Below, one piece after another: positions 19,973 to 29,108 of a stretch of DNA of 64,000 nt. A program made the translations under genes and the position numbers. The notes below the pieces were generated by a model. That model had not been told where the DNA came from. It searched no databases and saw only the letters and a list, made by a program, of their open reading frames with translations. Origin of the DNA: an uncultured Octadecabacter sp. (lineage in GTDB: Bacteria > Pseudomonadota > Alphaproteobacteria > Rhodobacterales > Rhodobacteraceae); the NCBI GenBank assembly GCA_937891785.1, contig CALAGN010000071.1, positions 1-64,000 on the forward strand. The letters run 5' to 3'. Within the stretch, counting starts at the first letter, position 1. Each line of letters starts with the position of its first letter.

Positions 19973-21583
19973 TCAGGCCTCCGCCTCCAGTTCTTCTGCG
20001 TCGTCGCCTGAGACAGCAATCAGATCGGCAGGATCAACCCAACCCAGCATAACGCGGGCGGTCATGACCATGTCCTGTGCTTCTTCAAGCGAGACTTCGA
20101 ATTTTTCTAGCACGCCTTCGTCTTTGACGCGTTCGCCCTTTTCTGTCGTCCAGCCACCGGCCAGTTCCCAGTCAGCGCAGGTTGCGAAATCTTCCAGCGT
20201 TTTCACGCCATCTTCGCCAAGCGCCTCGAGCATTTGGGGCGTCAGGCCTTCGAATGCAACAAGGCTGTCCTCGACACCCAACTCGCGGGCGTGATCAAGG
20301 GCGGCCTTGTTTGCGGCTTCCAAAACATCGCGTGCACGGGCCTGCAATTCGTTCGCTGTATCCGCATCAACGCCGTCGATCACCAGCAGTTCGTCAACTT
20401 CGACATAGGCGACTTCTTCGAGGTTGGTAAACCCTTCGGACACCAGAAATTGCGCAAAGAATTCGTCCAAGTCCAGCTTGTCCATGAACAGCTTTGTGCG
20501 GATTTCAAATTCAGCCTGACGGCGCTTAGATTCTTCTTCCTCGGTCATGATGTCGATATCGAGACCGGTGAGCTGGGATGCCAGACGCACGTTTTGACCA
20601 CGACGACCAATCGCCAGTGACAACTGCTCTGCTGGAACGACAACTTCGATTTTTCCGGCTTCTTCGTCCAGAACAACTTTTGACACTTCCGCCGGCTGCA
20701 ACGCGTTCACAAGGAAGGTCGGCATATCTTCATTCCAAGGAATGATGTCAATCTTTTCGCCCTGCAATTCATTCACAACCGCCTGCACGCGGCTACCACG
20801 CATACCCACACAGGCACCAACAGGGTCGATGCTGTTGTCATAGGAAATTACGGCAATCTTTGCACGCGAACCGGGGTCACGGGCCACAGCTTTGATCTCG
20901 ATGATGTTCTCGTAGATTTCGGGAACTTCCATCTTGAACAATTCAACCATGAACTGCGGGTCGGTGCGGCTCAGGAAGATCTGCGGACCGCGCTGTTCGC
21001 GGCGCACTTCTTTGATGTAGCAACGAATACGATCATTGGGGCGGTACGCCTCGCGACCGATCTTTTCGTTGCGGCGCAGAATTGCTTCGCCGGAACCCAC
21101 ATCAACGATGACGTTGCCGTATTCCTCGCGCTTGACCAGCGCGTTGATGATCGTGCCAGCCCTGTCTTTGAATTCTTCGTATTGACGATCACGCTCGGCT
21201 TCGCGGACCCTTTGCAAGATAACCTGCTTGGCGGATTGGGCCGCAATACGACCCATTTCAACGGGCGGTACTTCTTCGATGAATTCCTGTCCAACCTCGG
21301 GGCTATCCATGTATTCTTTGGCTTGGGCCACTGTGAATTCGGCCTGATAGTTCTCAAGCTCTTCCTCGTCGACAACCGTGCGCACGCGGGTGAACGTCGC
21401 CTTGCCAGTCTTACGGTCGATATGAACACGGATGTCCATTTCTGCGCCGTAGCGGGATTTCGCGGCACGGGCGAGAGATTCTTCCATCGCTTCGACGACC
21501 AAATTCGGGTCGATCATCTTTTCGCGTGCGACCGCATCAGCGGTTTGCAAAAGCTCAAGCTGGTTAGCAGAAGTAATAGCCAT
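19973..21583 (-). CDS. nusA: Transcription termination/antitermination factor NusA
   Basis: 536 residues with the NusA order: N-terminal RNA-polymerase-binding domain (1-130), S1 domain (about 135-200), two KH domains (about 230-345, including GACVGMRGSRVQAVVNEL and AIGRRGQNVRLA) and C-terminal helix-hairpin-helix repeats (about 350-500). It binds RNA polymerase and nascent RNA and modulates pausing, termination and antitermination. The ATG is adjacent to the rimP stop, sharing a base at 21583, so rimP and nusA are translationally coupled. Confidence 0.98.
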   Translation of the reverse strand: MAITSANQLELLQTADAVAREKMIDPNLVVEAMEESLARAAKSRYGAEMDIRVHIDRKTGKATFTRVRTVVDEEELENYQAEFTVAQAKEYMDSPEVGQEFIEEVPPVEMGRIAAQSAKQVILQRVREAERDRQYEEFKDRAGTIINALVKREEYGNVIVDVGSGEAILRRNEKIGREAYRPNDRIRCYIKEVRREQRGPQIFLSRTDPQFMVELFKMEVPEIYENIIEIKAVARDPGSRAKIAVISYDNSIDPVGACVGMRGSRVQAVVNELQGEKIDIIPWNEDMPTFLVNALQPAEVSKVVLDEEAGKIEVVVPAEQLSLAIGRRGQNVRLASQLTGLDIDIMTEEEESKRRQAEFEIRTKLFMDKLDLDEFFAQFLVSEGFTNLEEVAYVEVDELLVIDGVDADTANELQARARDVLEAANKAALDHARELGVEDSLVAFEGLTPQMLEALGEDGVKTLEDFATCADWELAGGWTTEKGERVKDEGVLEKFEVSLEEAQDMVMTARVMLGWVDPADLIAVSGDDAEELEAEA

Positions 21584-22176
21584 CAGTCGTTCTCCTCGTC
21601 AGTTCCATCTACGATGGTCTGGACTTCATCGAATTGTTTTTCGTCAATTTGGCCCGCATCTTTGCGGCCCTTCAATACATCACGGATCAGTTCATCCGTC
21701 AGCACAAGTTTAGCTTCGGTCAGCCAATCGAATTTCAGACCGATTGTTATGGCTTCACCATGTTCTACGATTGCGATCAGAACTTCGTCGCCCTCGGTGC
21801 CGGAAAGCTGGCCCTTAAAGCGGCGACGTCCGCCTATCAGTTCGTCGGTTTCGAGCTTGGCTTCAAAGCCTTCCCACTGGTCAAAATCCTTTAACCGGGT
21901 CAGCGGGCGGTCGATACCGGGGCTGCTAACTTCAAGCGTATATGCCTCGACGATCGGGTCTTCGACGTCCAGCACGGCGCTTACGGCGGTGCTAATTTCT
22001 GAACAATCGTCAACTTCGATCGTGCCATCAGGCTTCTGCGCCATGATCTGAAGCGTGCTTTCCTTGCCCGTCATCAGGCGCACGCGCACCAACTCATAAC
22101 CCATATCCTCAATCGGGGGGGCTATGATTTCGGCGATACGGCGGTCAATAGCCGCTTTGGCGATCAAGTCAGACAA
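21583..22176 (-). CDS. rimP: Ribosome maturation factor RimP (TTG start)
   Basis: 197 residues from TTG 22176. The TTG is preceded by CGGAGAGAAC, the best ribosome-binding site in the region, and the protein then begins [17 protein letters not shown], typical for RimP. The frame stays open 67 codons further upstream, but that part crosses a terminator-like hairpin and lacks RimP similarity. RimP assists 30S maturation in the cytosol. Motifs such as [12 protein letters not shown] (about 96-107) and [19 protein letters not shown] are recognisable. It begins the rimP-nusA-infB operon. Confidence 0.92.
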   Translation of the reverse strand: MSDLIAKAAIDRRIAEIIAPPIEDMGYELVRVRLMTGKESTLQIMAQKPDGTIEVDDCSEISTAVSAVLDVEDPIVEAYTLEVSSPGIDRPLTRLKDFDQWEGFEAKLETDELIGGRRRFKGQLSGTEGDEVLIAIVEHGEAITIGLKFDWLTEAKLVLTDELIRDVLKGRKDAGQIDEKQFDEVQTIVDGTDEEND

Positions 22177-22206
22177 GTTCTCTCCGATAGGCTGGTCATT
22201 AAGCAC

Positions 22207-22230
22207 AAAAAAACGGGCGCGCGGCCCGTT
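22207..22230 (-). terminator. Terminator-like hairpin in the rimP leader
   Basis: Read leftward, AACGGGC (22230-22224), a 5-base loop and GCCCGTT (22218-22212) are followed directly by a run of T to 22207. This is a normal intrinsic terminator pattern, yet it lies only 31 bases upstream of the rimP TTG on the same strand. It could be an attenuator for the operon or the end of a small RNA transcribed from 22230-22390. I found no tRNA there. Confidence 0.6.
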
Positions 22231-22392
22231 GGAATTTCGGTGGGCGCTGGGGGTGGAAGCCAGCGCGCCGCTGTTGATGGTCGATATAGGCCGGTTCGCC
22301 TGAGTCTGCAAGGGGAATGCCAACTCGGTCCGAAAGCCGCCGCAATCGCCCGTTAACTGTACCAGCGGACCAAACATAAACGGAGAAATTCC

Positions 22393-22515
22393 ATGGAGTA
22401 CGGACTGATAATGGCAGTTGGGACAGGATCAATCCTGTGCGGTGTGGCGCTCATGTATCTAGTGATGATGCGCACCATGAAAAGGCGGATCGTCGAACCT
22501 AGTGCTGCTGCCTAA
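22393..22515 (+). CDS. Small 40-residue membrane protein
   Basis: ATG 22393 to TAA 22513-22515, with GGAGAA at 22382-22387 as ribosome-binding site. The product begins [16 protein letters not shown] and ends [12 protein letters not shown]. One hydrophobic helix (about residues 4-26) is followed by a basic stretch (RTMKRR), so by the positive-inside rule the C-terminus faces the cytosol. It has its own terminator 5 bases after the stop and is divergent from rimP. I do not recognise a named family; similar unnamed small proteins may exist in related genomes. Confidence 0.6.
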   Translation: MEYGLIMAVGTGSILCGVALMYLVMMRTMKRRIVEPSAAA

Positions 22516-22519
22516 TACA

Positions 22520-22549
22520 AAAAGCCCCACCTAATGGCGGGGCTTTTCG
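22520..22549. terminator. Bidirectional terminator
   Basis: AAAAGCCCC (22520-22528) pairs with GGGGCTTTT (22539-22547). It ends the small-protein transcript and, on the other strand, the peptide-transporter operon. Confidence 0.8.
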
Positions 22550-22569
22550 TTTATCTGAGTCGGTTAGTA

Positions 22570-24111
22570 CTAAGCCTTGGACCAACGCTCGGCCATACGG
22601 CCGTTGTCCATCTGCCAGAGGTTGCCCACTGTTTCAGGTGTCTGGATCGACGTGCCGAGACCCTGAACGTAGTTGGCGAACATTGGAATGATAACACCAC
22701 CCTCGTCACGCAGGATCATCTGCATTTCACCATACTGCTCCGCGCGTTTGGCGCTATCCAGTTCAGCACGGGCAGACAACAGCAGTTCTTGGAAGCGGGG
22801 GTGATCCCACTGGCTGTCGTTCCAAGGCGCGCCGGCCTCATAGGCAGTCGAGAACATCCAGTCTTCGGTCGCACGACCCGACCAGTAAGATGCACACCAA
22901 GGCTTTTTCAGCCAGACGTTGGACCAGTAGCCGTCAGCTGGTTCCTGAATGACATTGATGTTGATGCCAGACCCAGCGGCAGACGCCTGATAAAGCTGGG
23001 CCGCATCGACCGCACCTTCGAACGCTGCGTTTGACGCTGACAGATCAACATCAAGCGAATCGAGGCCAGCCTGCTGCAAATAGAACTTTGCTTGATCCGG
23101 ATCGTACTCCAGCTGTTCCATTTCGACATAGTAGGGGTTTGCAGGTCCGATCGGGGTGTCGTTACCGACTTGACCGTGCCCAAGCAGGATTTTGTCCACC
23201 ATTTCCTGACGGTTCACGCCATACTTGAGCGCTTTGCGAACATTCACGTCATTGAACGGTGCGGAACCCGTCAGCATCGGGAAGGTATAGTGCTGGTTGC
23301 CAGTCACTTCCTGAATTCTAACGTTCGGGTTAGCGTTCAGCAGCGCTTCGACCTTAAAGTCGACCCGGTTGACCGCATCAACCTGACCAGTCATCAGCGC
23401 ATTCATGCGAGCCGTATTGTCGTTGATCGCGATATATTCGATCTCGTCAAAGAAACCGGCGCTATCGCCTTTGTAGTGGTCTGCAAAACGTGTTGCAGTC
23501 ATGCGCACACCGGGATCAAACGACTGAACCTGATAAAGGCCTGTACCGATACCGCTGGCGATGGCCTCTTCGATCATGCCGGCTGGATACATCATGATAT
23601 GATAGTCCGACATCAGATATGGGAAGTCGGCGTTGCCAGAGGCAAGCACGAACTGCACCTGATAATCAGTGATTTTGATCATCTCGGAGATGGCTTCGAC
23701 GATCGGCTTTGCAGCAGATTTCGATTCTTCGCCAAGGTGCATCTGCAGGGATTCGATCACGTCATCCGCGCCAAACGTCTTGCCGTTGTGAAAGGTTACA
23801 CCCTGACGCAGATTGAACGTCCAAGTCTTGGCGTCTGCTGTGGCTTCCCAGCTTTCAGCCAATTCGCCAATAAGGCTACCATCGGCAGAAACTTCGGTCA
23901 GGCTGTCAAACACTGCGCCCTGACAGCATGCGATCATGAAGATGTCCGAGTGGGTCCGCGCATCCCAGCTATCGCTGGTATTGGCACCGGACAGACCCGC
24001 GGTCAGCTTGCCGCCGCGTGTCATCTGAGCACGAAGTGGCAGGCCTGTGGCAGCCAACACACCGGCTGCGACACCGGTTTTTAGAAGTCCGCGTCTGTTA
24101 ATATTTTGCAT
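22570..24111 (-). CDS. Peptide-type ABC transporter, periplasmic substrate-binding protein (SBP family 5)
   Basis: 513 residues. The N-terminus has a twin-arginine-like signal (NRRGLLKTGVAAGVLAATGLPLRAQ, residues about 4-28). The body has family 5 features: ESWEATADAKTWTFNLRQGVTFHNGKTF near 85-112 and VRKALKYGVNRQEMVDKILLGHGQVGNDTPIGP near 290-320. It binds an oligopeptide, dipeptide or related solute and delivers it to the membrane permeases. The gene is the last of the transporter operon, 54 bases after the ATPase, with GGGAGA before its ATG, which could allow higher translation. The ligand cannot be deduced. Confidence 0.92.
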   Translation of the reverse strand: MQNINRRGLLKTGVAAGVLAATGLPLRAQMTRGGKLTAGLSGANTSDSWDARTHSDIFMIACCQGAVFDSLTEVSADGSLIGELAESWEATADAKTWTFNLRQGVTFHNGKTFGADDVIESLQMHLGEESKSAAKPIVEAISEMIKITDYQVQFVLASGNADFPYLMSDYHIMMYPAGMIEEAIASGIGTGLYQVQSFDPGVRMTATRFADHYKGDSAGFFDEIEYIAINDNTARMNALMTGQVDAVNRVDFKVEALLNANPNVRIQEVTGNQHYTFPMLTGSAPFNDVNVRKALKYGVNRQEMVDKILLGHGQVGNDTPIGPANPYYVEMEQLEYDPDQAKFYLQQAGLDSLDVDLSASNAAFEGAVDAAQLYQASAAGSGININVIQEPADGYWSNVWLKKPWCASYWSGRATEDWMFSTAYEAGAPWNDSQWDHPRFQELLLSARAELDSAKRAEQYGEMQMILRDEGGVIIPMFANYVQGLGTSIQTPETVGNLWQMDNGRMAERWSKA

Positions 24112-24165
24112 TATAGTCTCCCTGTTTTGGTCATTTCGTCGCTCTTTCTTTGCAGAGCGATTCGT

Positions 24166-25812
24166 TTACATCTTATCAACTGCAGCATCACCGATGTTAT
24201 CAATTCCGCGTTCCGTGAGAAGATTATCAAGCCAGTCTGGGTCCATTTCAGGCACAGAAGATAGCAAAAGGTCAGTGTAGGCGTGGTGTGGCGGCAGGAA
24301 CATAGCTGTCTTTTCGCCCTGCTCAACGACACGTCCTTCTTTCATCACGACCACTTCGTCAGCAATCGCGCGCACCGTCGCAAGGTCGTGCGTGATAAAC
24401 ATATACGAAAGGCCAAGTTTGTCCTGAAGGTCGGCCAGTAGGCGCAAGATTCCTTCGGCAACAAGCTGATCAAGTGCGCTGGTTACTTCATCGCAAATAA
24501 TGAACTTCGGCTCAGCGGCCAGTGCGCGCGCGATACCGATACGCTGCTTTTGACCACCCGACAATTCCGACGGAAGGCGGTTGAAATACTCGCTTGGTTC
24601 AAGCTCGATCTGGTTAAGCAATTCGTCAACTCGGCGACGGCGGTCACTACCTGTAAGGCCGGTATAAAACTGCACGGGCCGCCCGATAATCTGGCCAATC
24701 GTCTTGCGCGGATTGAGGGCCGTGTCGGCCATCTGGTAGATCATCTGGGCCTGACGCAACTGATCCTTTGGGCGCTTGCGATAATCGCCGGGTAGGACAT
24801 CGCCATCAAAGGCGATCTCGCCCACGCTCGGCGGCAAAAGGCCCGTGATACAACGTGCAACGGTGGATTTGCCAGATCCGCTCTCGCCAACTACGGCAAC
24901 TGTGCGTCCCGCGTGAATATCAAAACTGACATCGTGCAGGACTTTGATCTTGCCATAAGATGCTTGGATCTTGCGCACGGAAACAACAGGCACAGCCCCG
25001 CTGACGACAGCAGGTTTTCGCGGCCGCTCAAAGCTACGGACAGCCCAAAGGCTTTTGGTGTAATCTTGCGTCGGGGCGGACAGCATCGTGCGGGTGTCGG
25101 CCTCTTCCACTTCATCGCCGCGCAGGAGCACTTTGATCGTATCGGCCATCTGCGCAACCACCGCCAGGTCGTGCGTGATATAAATCGCAGCGGTGTCATA
25201 TTCTTCGACGATCTCGCGGATCGCGGCCAATACCTCGATTTGGGTCGTCACATCCAACGCCGTCGTTGGTTCATCAAAAATGATCAGATCGGGGCGACAT
25301 GACATTGCCATCGCTGTCATCGCGCGTTGCAACTGGCCGCCACTCACCTGATGGGGATAACGAAACCCGATGTTTTCGGGGTCGGGCAGACGTAGTTTGC
25401 GGTATAGCTCAATCCCGTCCGCAGTGCTCTCAGCGCGAGACATAACGTGATGCTGCGTCGGCGCTTCGGTGTGTTGGTCAATTATGCGGTGGGCGGGGTT
25501 AAAGCTGGCGGCGGCCGACTGTGCGACATAGGCGATCCGCTTACCCAACAGGCCCCGCTTGACCTTGGCCGAGGCCGTAACGAGATCAACCCCATCAAAT
25601 ACAACCGAGCCTTCAGAGATACGCACGCCATCACGGGTGAACCCCATCGCAGCCAACCCAATAGTCGACTTACCCGCGCCACTTTCGCCGATCAGGCCCA
25701 GTACTTCGCCCTTTTTCAGGTCAAGATCTACACCATTGATGATCGGATTCCACGTTTCGTCAGAGCGGCCTTCGATCTTGAGGCCACGAATTTTCAGCAG
25801 TTGATCGGTCAT
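24166..25812 (-). CDS. Peptide-type ABC transporter, double ATP-binding subunit (DppD-DppF-like fusion)
   Basis: 548 residues carrying two nucleotide-binding domains in one chain. Domain 1 (about 5-260) has Walker A GESGAGKS, signature SGGQLQR and Walker B LIIFDEPTTALD. Domain 2 (about 285-530) has GESGSGKS, SGGQKQR and FIICDEVTSALD. Both H-loops (ITHDLAVV, ITHDLATV) are present. In domain 2 the residue after the Walker B Asp-Glu is Val instead of Pro, which does not affect the catalytic Glu. It energises import by the two permeases; its ATG overlaps the upstream permease stop by 4 bases. Confidence 0.93.
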   Translation of the reverse strand: MTDQLLKIRGLKIEGRSDETWNPIINGVDLDLKKGEVLGLIGESGAGKSTIGLAAMGFTRDGVRISEGSVVFDGVDLVTASAKVKRGLLGKRIAYVAQSAAASFNPAHRIIDQHTEAPTQHHVMSRAESTADGIELYRKLRLPDPENIGFRYPHQVSGGQLQRAMTAMAMSCRPDLIIFDEPTTALDVTTQIEVLAAIREIVEEYDTAAIYITHDLAVVAQMADTIKVLLRGDEVEEADTRTMLSAPTQDYTKSLWAVRSFERPRKPAVVSGAVPVVSVRKIQASYGKIKVLHDVSFDIHAGRTVAVVGESGSGKSTVARCITGLLPPSVGEIAFDGDVLPGDYRKRPKDQLRQAQMIYQMADTALNPRKTIGQIIGRPVQFYTGLTGSDRRRRVDELLNQIELEPSEYFNRLPSELSGGQKQRIGIARALAAEPKFIICDEVTSALDQLVAEGILRLLADLQDKLGLSYMFITHDLATVRAIADEVVVMKEGRVVEQGEKTAMFLPPHHAYTDLLLSSVPEMDPDWLDNLLTERGIDNIGDAAVDKM

Positions 25813-27008
25813 TCTTTCAGCCCTGATGTTTTCTGCAGCATCCAGTCGACAACAAAGTTGACACCAACGGTCAGCAAGGCAATCGCACCGGCGGCCAGCA
25901 GTGGCGGCAATGCAGCGGTCGGCGCAAAGGCGGCGTAATTAATGAAGGCCGCGCTATCGCGCACCATCGTGCCCCAGTCAGCCAGCGGCGGCTGAATGCC
26001 GACACCAAGGAAAGACAGTGCCGCGATCGTCAGGAACACAAAGCAGAAACGCAGGCCAAATTCGGCCAACAGGGGTGCCGTGGCGTTTGGCAGGATTTCC
26101 TTGAACACAAGATAACCAAGTCCTTCGCCGCGCAGTTTCGCAGCCTCGATATAGTCCATAACAACGATGTTCGCGCCAACGGCACGGGCCAATCGGAACA
26201 CGCGCGTACTGTCGATCACGGCGATGATCAAAACCATGAAGTAGGTCAGCGGAATACCCAGTTGCGGCGCCCAAACACTGGCGATTGTCATCAACAGCAA
26301 TGCAAAGATAAGCGACGGGATCGCCATCAGAACATCCACCGTACGGGACAGAAGTTGATCAAGCCAGCCGCCCAGCGTCGCCGCAAGGAACCCAAGGGAC
26401 GACCCGATAAAGAACGCCAGCAAGGTCGTGACAAAAGCAATACCGACCGTGTTCTGCGCGCCATAAATCAAGCGGCTTAGGATATCGCGACCAATCTGGT
26501 CGGTGCCCATAATATGATTCGGATCGCCGCCCAACGCCGGGTTTCCGCCAGGCACAATATTGGCGAACGGCAAGATTTCAGCCTGACCGTATGGGGCGAG
26601 CAGCCCCGCGAAAATCGCGACGAAAGCGTAAATCAGCATGACGAGAATTCCGAACGCTGCCGTCAGAGGCATCGAGCGAAACATCTTGCGTGTCCAATAA
26701 GTGCCAACGGCGCGACCCAGCATGCGGAACAGATAGGCCGCGATAGAAAACATGATGACGCCTTCGACGGCGCGCCCGACAAAGTAGAATTTGTTGGCGA
26801 CCGCAGTTTCGGCGCTCATACTTTGTAAATACGCCCAAACGACCACCGCTAGAAACGCCACGCCGATGACGTAGCCATAAGCCACCCCGAACGGCATATC
26901 GCGGAACGCGGGTGCGTTTCCTGTTGCCATTTGACCAACAGCGCGCATCGCCCAAGCAATTCCACCCATGACGACAAGCGCCACAATGATCCACATCCAC
27001 CAGGTCAT
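25809..27008 (-). CDS. Peptide-type ABC transporter permease (DppC-like) with extended N-terminus
   Basis: 399 residues, about 100 longer than usual DppC proteins. The extra N-terminus has about three hydrophobic segments (near residues 4-21, 42-63 and 80-98) before the ordinary first helix (FGILVMLIYAFVAIFAGLLAPYG, about 118-140). The DppC core follows: DQIGRDILSRLIYGAQNT near 170 and the permease EAA loop EAAKLRGEGLGYLVFKEILPNA near 288-308. It forms the inner-membrane channel with the other permease. Overlaps both neighbours by 4 bases (27005-27008 and 25809-25812). Confidence 0.9.
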   Translation of the reverse strand: MTWWMWIIVALVVMGGIAWAMRAVGQMATGNAPAFRDMPFGVAYGYVIGVAFLAVVVWAYLQSMSAETAVANKFYFVGRAVEGVIMFSIAAYLFRMLGRAVGTYWTRKMFRSMPLTAAFGILVMLIYAFVAIFAGLLAPYGQAEILPFANIVPGGNPALGGDPNHIMGTDQIGRDILSRLIYGAQNTVGIAFVTTLLAFFIGSSLGFLAATLGGWLDQLLSRTVDVLMAIPSLIFALLLMTIASVWAPQLGIPLTYFMVLIIAVIDSTRVFRLARAVGANIVVMDYIEAAKLRGEGLGYLVFKEILPNATAPLLAEFGLRFCFVFLTIAALSFLGVGIQPPLADWGTMVRDSAAFINYAAFAPTAALPPLLAAGAIALLTVGVNFVVDWMLQKTSGLKE

Positions 27009-27994
27009 TTCGGATGCCTCAAACGGGGATTGCTGATGATCGCCAAGATATCAGCAGTCAGGTTCAACAAGATATACGCAGCGGCAAAGATCAAACAGCA
27101 GGCCTGCACCACCGGAATATCGCGAATTTTCACGCTGTCGACGAACAACTGGCCAATGCCGGGATACACGAACACCACCTCGACCACGACAACGCCGGTG
27201 ATCAGATATGCGAGGTTCAGCGCAATAACGGTGATAATTGGTGCAAGCGCGTTCGGTAGTGCATGCCGCACGATCACGCGGATCGGTGAGATACCCTTGA
27301 GGCGCGCCATTTCGATGTAGGGCGAAGCAAGCAAGTTAATGATCGCAGCCCGCGTCATCCGCATCATTTGCGCCATAACGACAAGGGTCAGGGTCAATGC
27401 AGGCAACAGCGATTTGTTGAGCCGGTCACTGAATGCCATGCCATCGTAAATATTGGACAGGCTAGGCAAAATCGGGTTGAGCACTGCCAAGAAAAGGATC
27501 AACAGATACGCCATAAAGAATTCTGGGCTGCTGACGCTGCTAAGGGTGAAAATGTTGGTCGCTTTGTCGAACGCCGAATTGCGGTAAAGCGCTGCAAGCA
27601 CACCCAGTATCAGCGAAATTGGCACAGCGATCATCGCCGTCACGCCCGCTAGAAACAACGTGTTGGAAAAGCGTGGCGCAATCTGTTCGATGACGGTTAC
27701 ACCGCCCGCACCACCAAGGTTGGTTTGAAAGTTCAACTGGGCGAAGCTCGTGCCAAGATCACCAGTCACCATCCCGCTAAGCCATTGAAAATACCGCGCG
27801 ACCATCGGCTGATCCAGCCCAAGATCACGACGGATCGACGCTACCGCTTCGGGCGTCGAACCCTGCCCAAGAATGAGTTCGGCAAAATCACCGGGCAGCA
27901 GGTTGACCGCTACAAAAATAACGATCGAGACCACCAGAAGCGTAACAAGCCCAAGCGCCAAGCGTTGCAGGATTATTCTTAGGACTGTGTCCAA
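27005..27994 (-). CDS. Peptide-type ABC transporter permease (DppB-like), TTG start
   Basis: 329 residues. The first helix (about 9-31) is followed by LLPGDFAELILG and a periplasmic stretch. Four or five more membrane segments carry the EAA loop (ARLKGISPIRVIVRHALPNA, about 232-251). It is the first gene of the transporter operon. The first codon is TTG at 27994, with AAGAAG just upstream; no in-frame ATG gives the full first helix. A promoter candidate lies 30-57 bases upstream. Confidence 0.9.
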   Translation of the reverse strand: MDTVLRIILQRLALGLVTLLVVSIVIFVAVNLLPGDFAELILGQGSTPEAVASIRRDLGLDQPMVARYFQWLSGMVTGDLGTSFAQLNFQTNLGGAGGVTVIEQIAPRFSNTLFLAGVTAMIAVPISLILGVLAALYRNSAFDKATNIFTLSSVSSPEFFMAYLLILFLAVLNPILPSLSNIYDGMAFSDRLNKSLLPALTLTLVVMAQMMRMTRAAIINLLASPYIEMARLKGISPIRVIVRHALPNALAPIITVIALNLAYLITGVVVVEVVFVYPGIGQLFVDSVKIRDIPVVQACCLIFAAAYILLNLTADILAIISNPRLRHPK

Positions 27995-28023
27995 GTCTTC
28001 TTGATCCCCGTCTATTTAACTGG

Positions 28024-28051
28024 ATCGTAGCTGCTTATAATTTCTTGTAAA
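28024..28051 (-). promoter_or_regulatory. Candidate promoter of the peptide-transporter operon
   Basis: Read leftward: TTTACA (28051-28046), 16 bases, TACGAT (28029-28024), 30 bases before the TTG start of the DppB-like gene and directly after the stop of the iminopeptidase gene. Spacing and sequence suit sigma-70. Confidence 0.45.
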
Positions 28052-28053
28052 CC

Positions 28054-29043
28054 CTAAAGGCCCAGCGCTGTGCGATCCTGTCCGATGGCATCCATCGTGC
28101 AGATCAGCTCAGCCGTGATGCCCGGCTCCGACAGGGCATGGCCGGCTTGCCCAATCAGTTCAAGCCTTGCCTTGGGCCATTGTTTTGCCAATTCATAGGC
28201 GGAATGCGGCGGGCAAATCATGTCATAGCGACCCTGAACGATCACGCCAGGAATGCCCTTGATCCGGTCCAACCGCGCCATAATTTGCTGGTCTTCAGAC
28301 AAAAACCCTGCGTTCTGAAAGTAGTGGTTTTCAAGCCGCGCAAATGCCCGCGCATACTCAGCGGGGCTATCGCCTGTGAGGCCATTCGAACTCACCGACG
28401 CCAAGGCATTTTCCCACGTTGCCCACGCACGCGCGAACCGAATTTCTTGCGCTGGATCGCCTGAGAAAAGGCGCTTGTTATAGGCTAAAATCAAATTGCC
28501 GCGCTCGTCTTCGGGCACAAGGCTGACGAAACGTTCCCACAAATCAGGCCAAAACTGCCCAGCACCCCCACCGTAAAACCAGTCAAGCTCCGGCTGCGTC
28601 ATCAAGAACACGCCACGCAAAATCAGCGCTGCGGTATGTTCCGGGTGTTCCTGCCCATAGATCAAAGACAGCGTCGCGCCCCAGCTGCCGCCAAAGACGA
28701 TCCAGCGATCAATGCCAAGGGTCGAGCGGATCAGTTCGATATCGCGCACAAGATGCCATGTTGTATTGTCTGCGACACTGGCATGTGGCCTTGACCGACC
28801 ACATCCCCGTTGATCAAATAGAATGATCCGGTAAACATTGGGGTCAAAATAGCGCCGCATCGTCGGGCTGCACCCGCCACCAGGTCCACCATGCAAGACA
28901 ACAACCGGAATACCATCTGGCCGTCCGCATTGTTCAACATAAACGCGATGGGCGTCACCCACCTCCATCATCCGCTGATCAAAAGGATCAATTGGCGGAT
29001 AAAGTGGCGTCACCGCGCGCTTTTGACCTGAGACCTTGCCCAT
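28054..29043 (-). CDS. pip: Proline iminopeptidase
   Basis: 329 residues of alpha/beta-hydrolase type S33. The oxyanion motif LHGGPGGG (about 50-57), LFDQRGCGRS (about 75-84), nucleophile elbow GGSWGATLS (serine near 119) and the C-terminal catalytic His in IGQAGHALSEPG are intact. It removes N-terminal proline from peptides in the cytosol. It precedes the peptide importer in the same direction, so a shared role in peptide use is plausible, but a promoter candidate separates the two. Confidence 0.93.
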   Translation of the reverse strand: MGKVSGQKRAVTPLYPPIDPFDQRMMEVGDAHRVYVEQCGRPDGIPVVVLHGGPGGGCSPTMRRYFDPNVYRIILFDQRGCGRSRPHASVADNTTWHLVRDIELIRSTLGIDRWIVFGGSWGATLSLIYGQEHPEHTAALILRGVFLMTQPELDWFYGGGAGQFWPDLWERFVSLVPEDERGNLILAYNKRLFSGDPAQEIRFARAWATWENALASVSSNGLTGDSPAEYARAFARLENHYFQNAGFLSEDQQIMARLDRIKGIPGVIVQGRYDMICPPHSAYELAKQWPKARLELIGQAGHALSEPGITAELICTMDAIGQDRTALGL

Positions 29044-29108
29044 AACTACCCTATATAGCCTCTAAGAAGAGCATTCTATGCCAATCCGATGTCACGAGGG
29101 AATACCCA

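Noticed and set aside
22353..22380. TTAACT and CATAAA as a promoter for the small-protein gene
   Set aside because: The start site would fall on the ribosome-binding site, leaving no leader.
22231..22392. Possible tRNA or small RNA between the rimP hairpin and the small-protein gene
   Set aside because: No T-arm (GTTCGA) or 3' CCA pattern is present; only the hairpin itself supports a short transcript.
23092..24084. Rightward 330-codon frame inside the binding-protein region
   Set aside because: It is antisense to the family 5 binding protein and has no recognisable domain.
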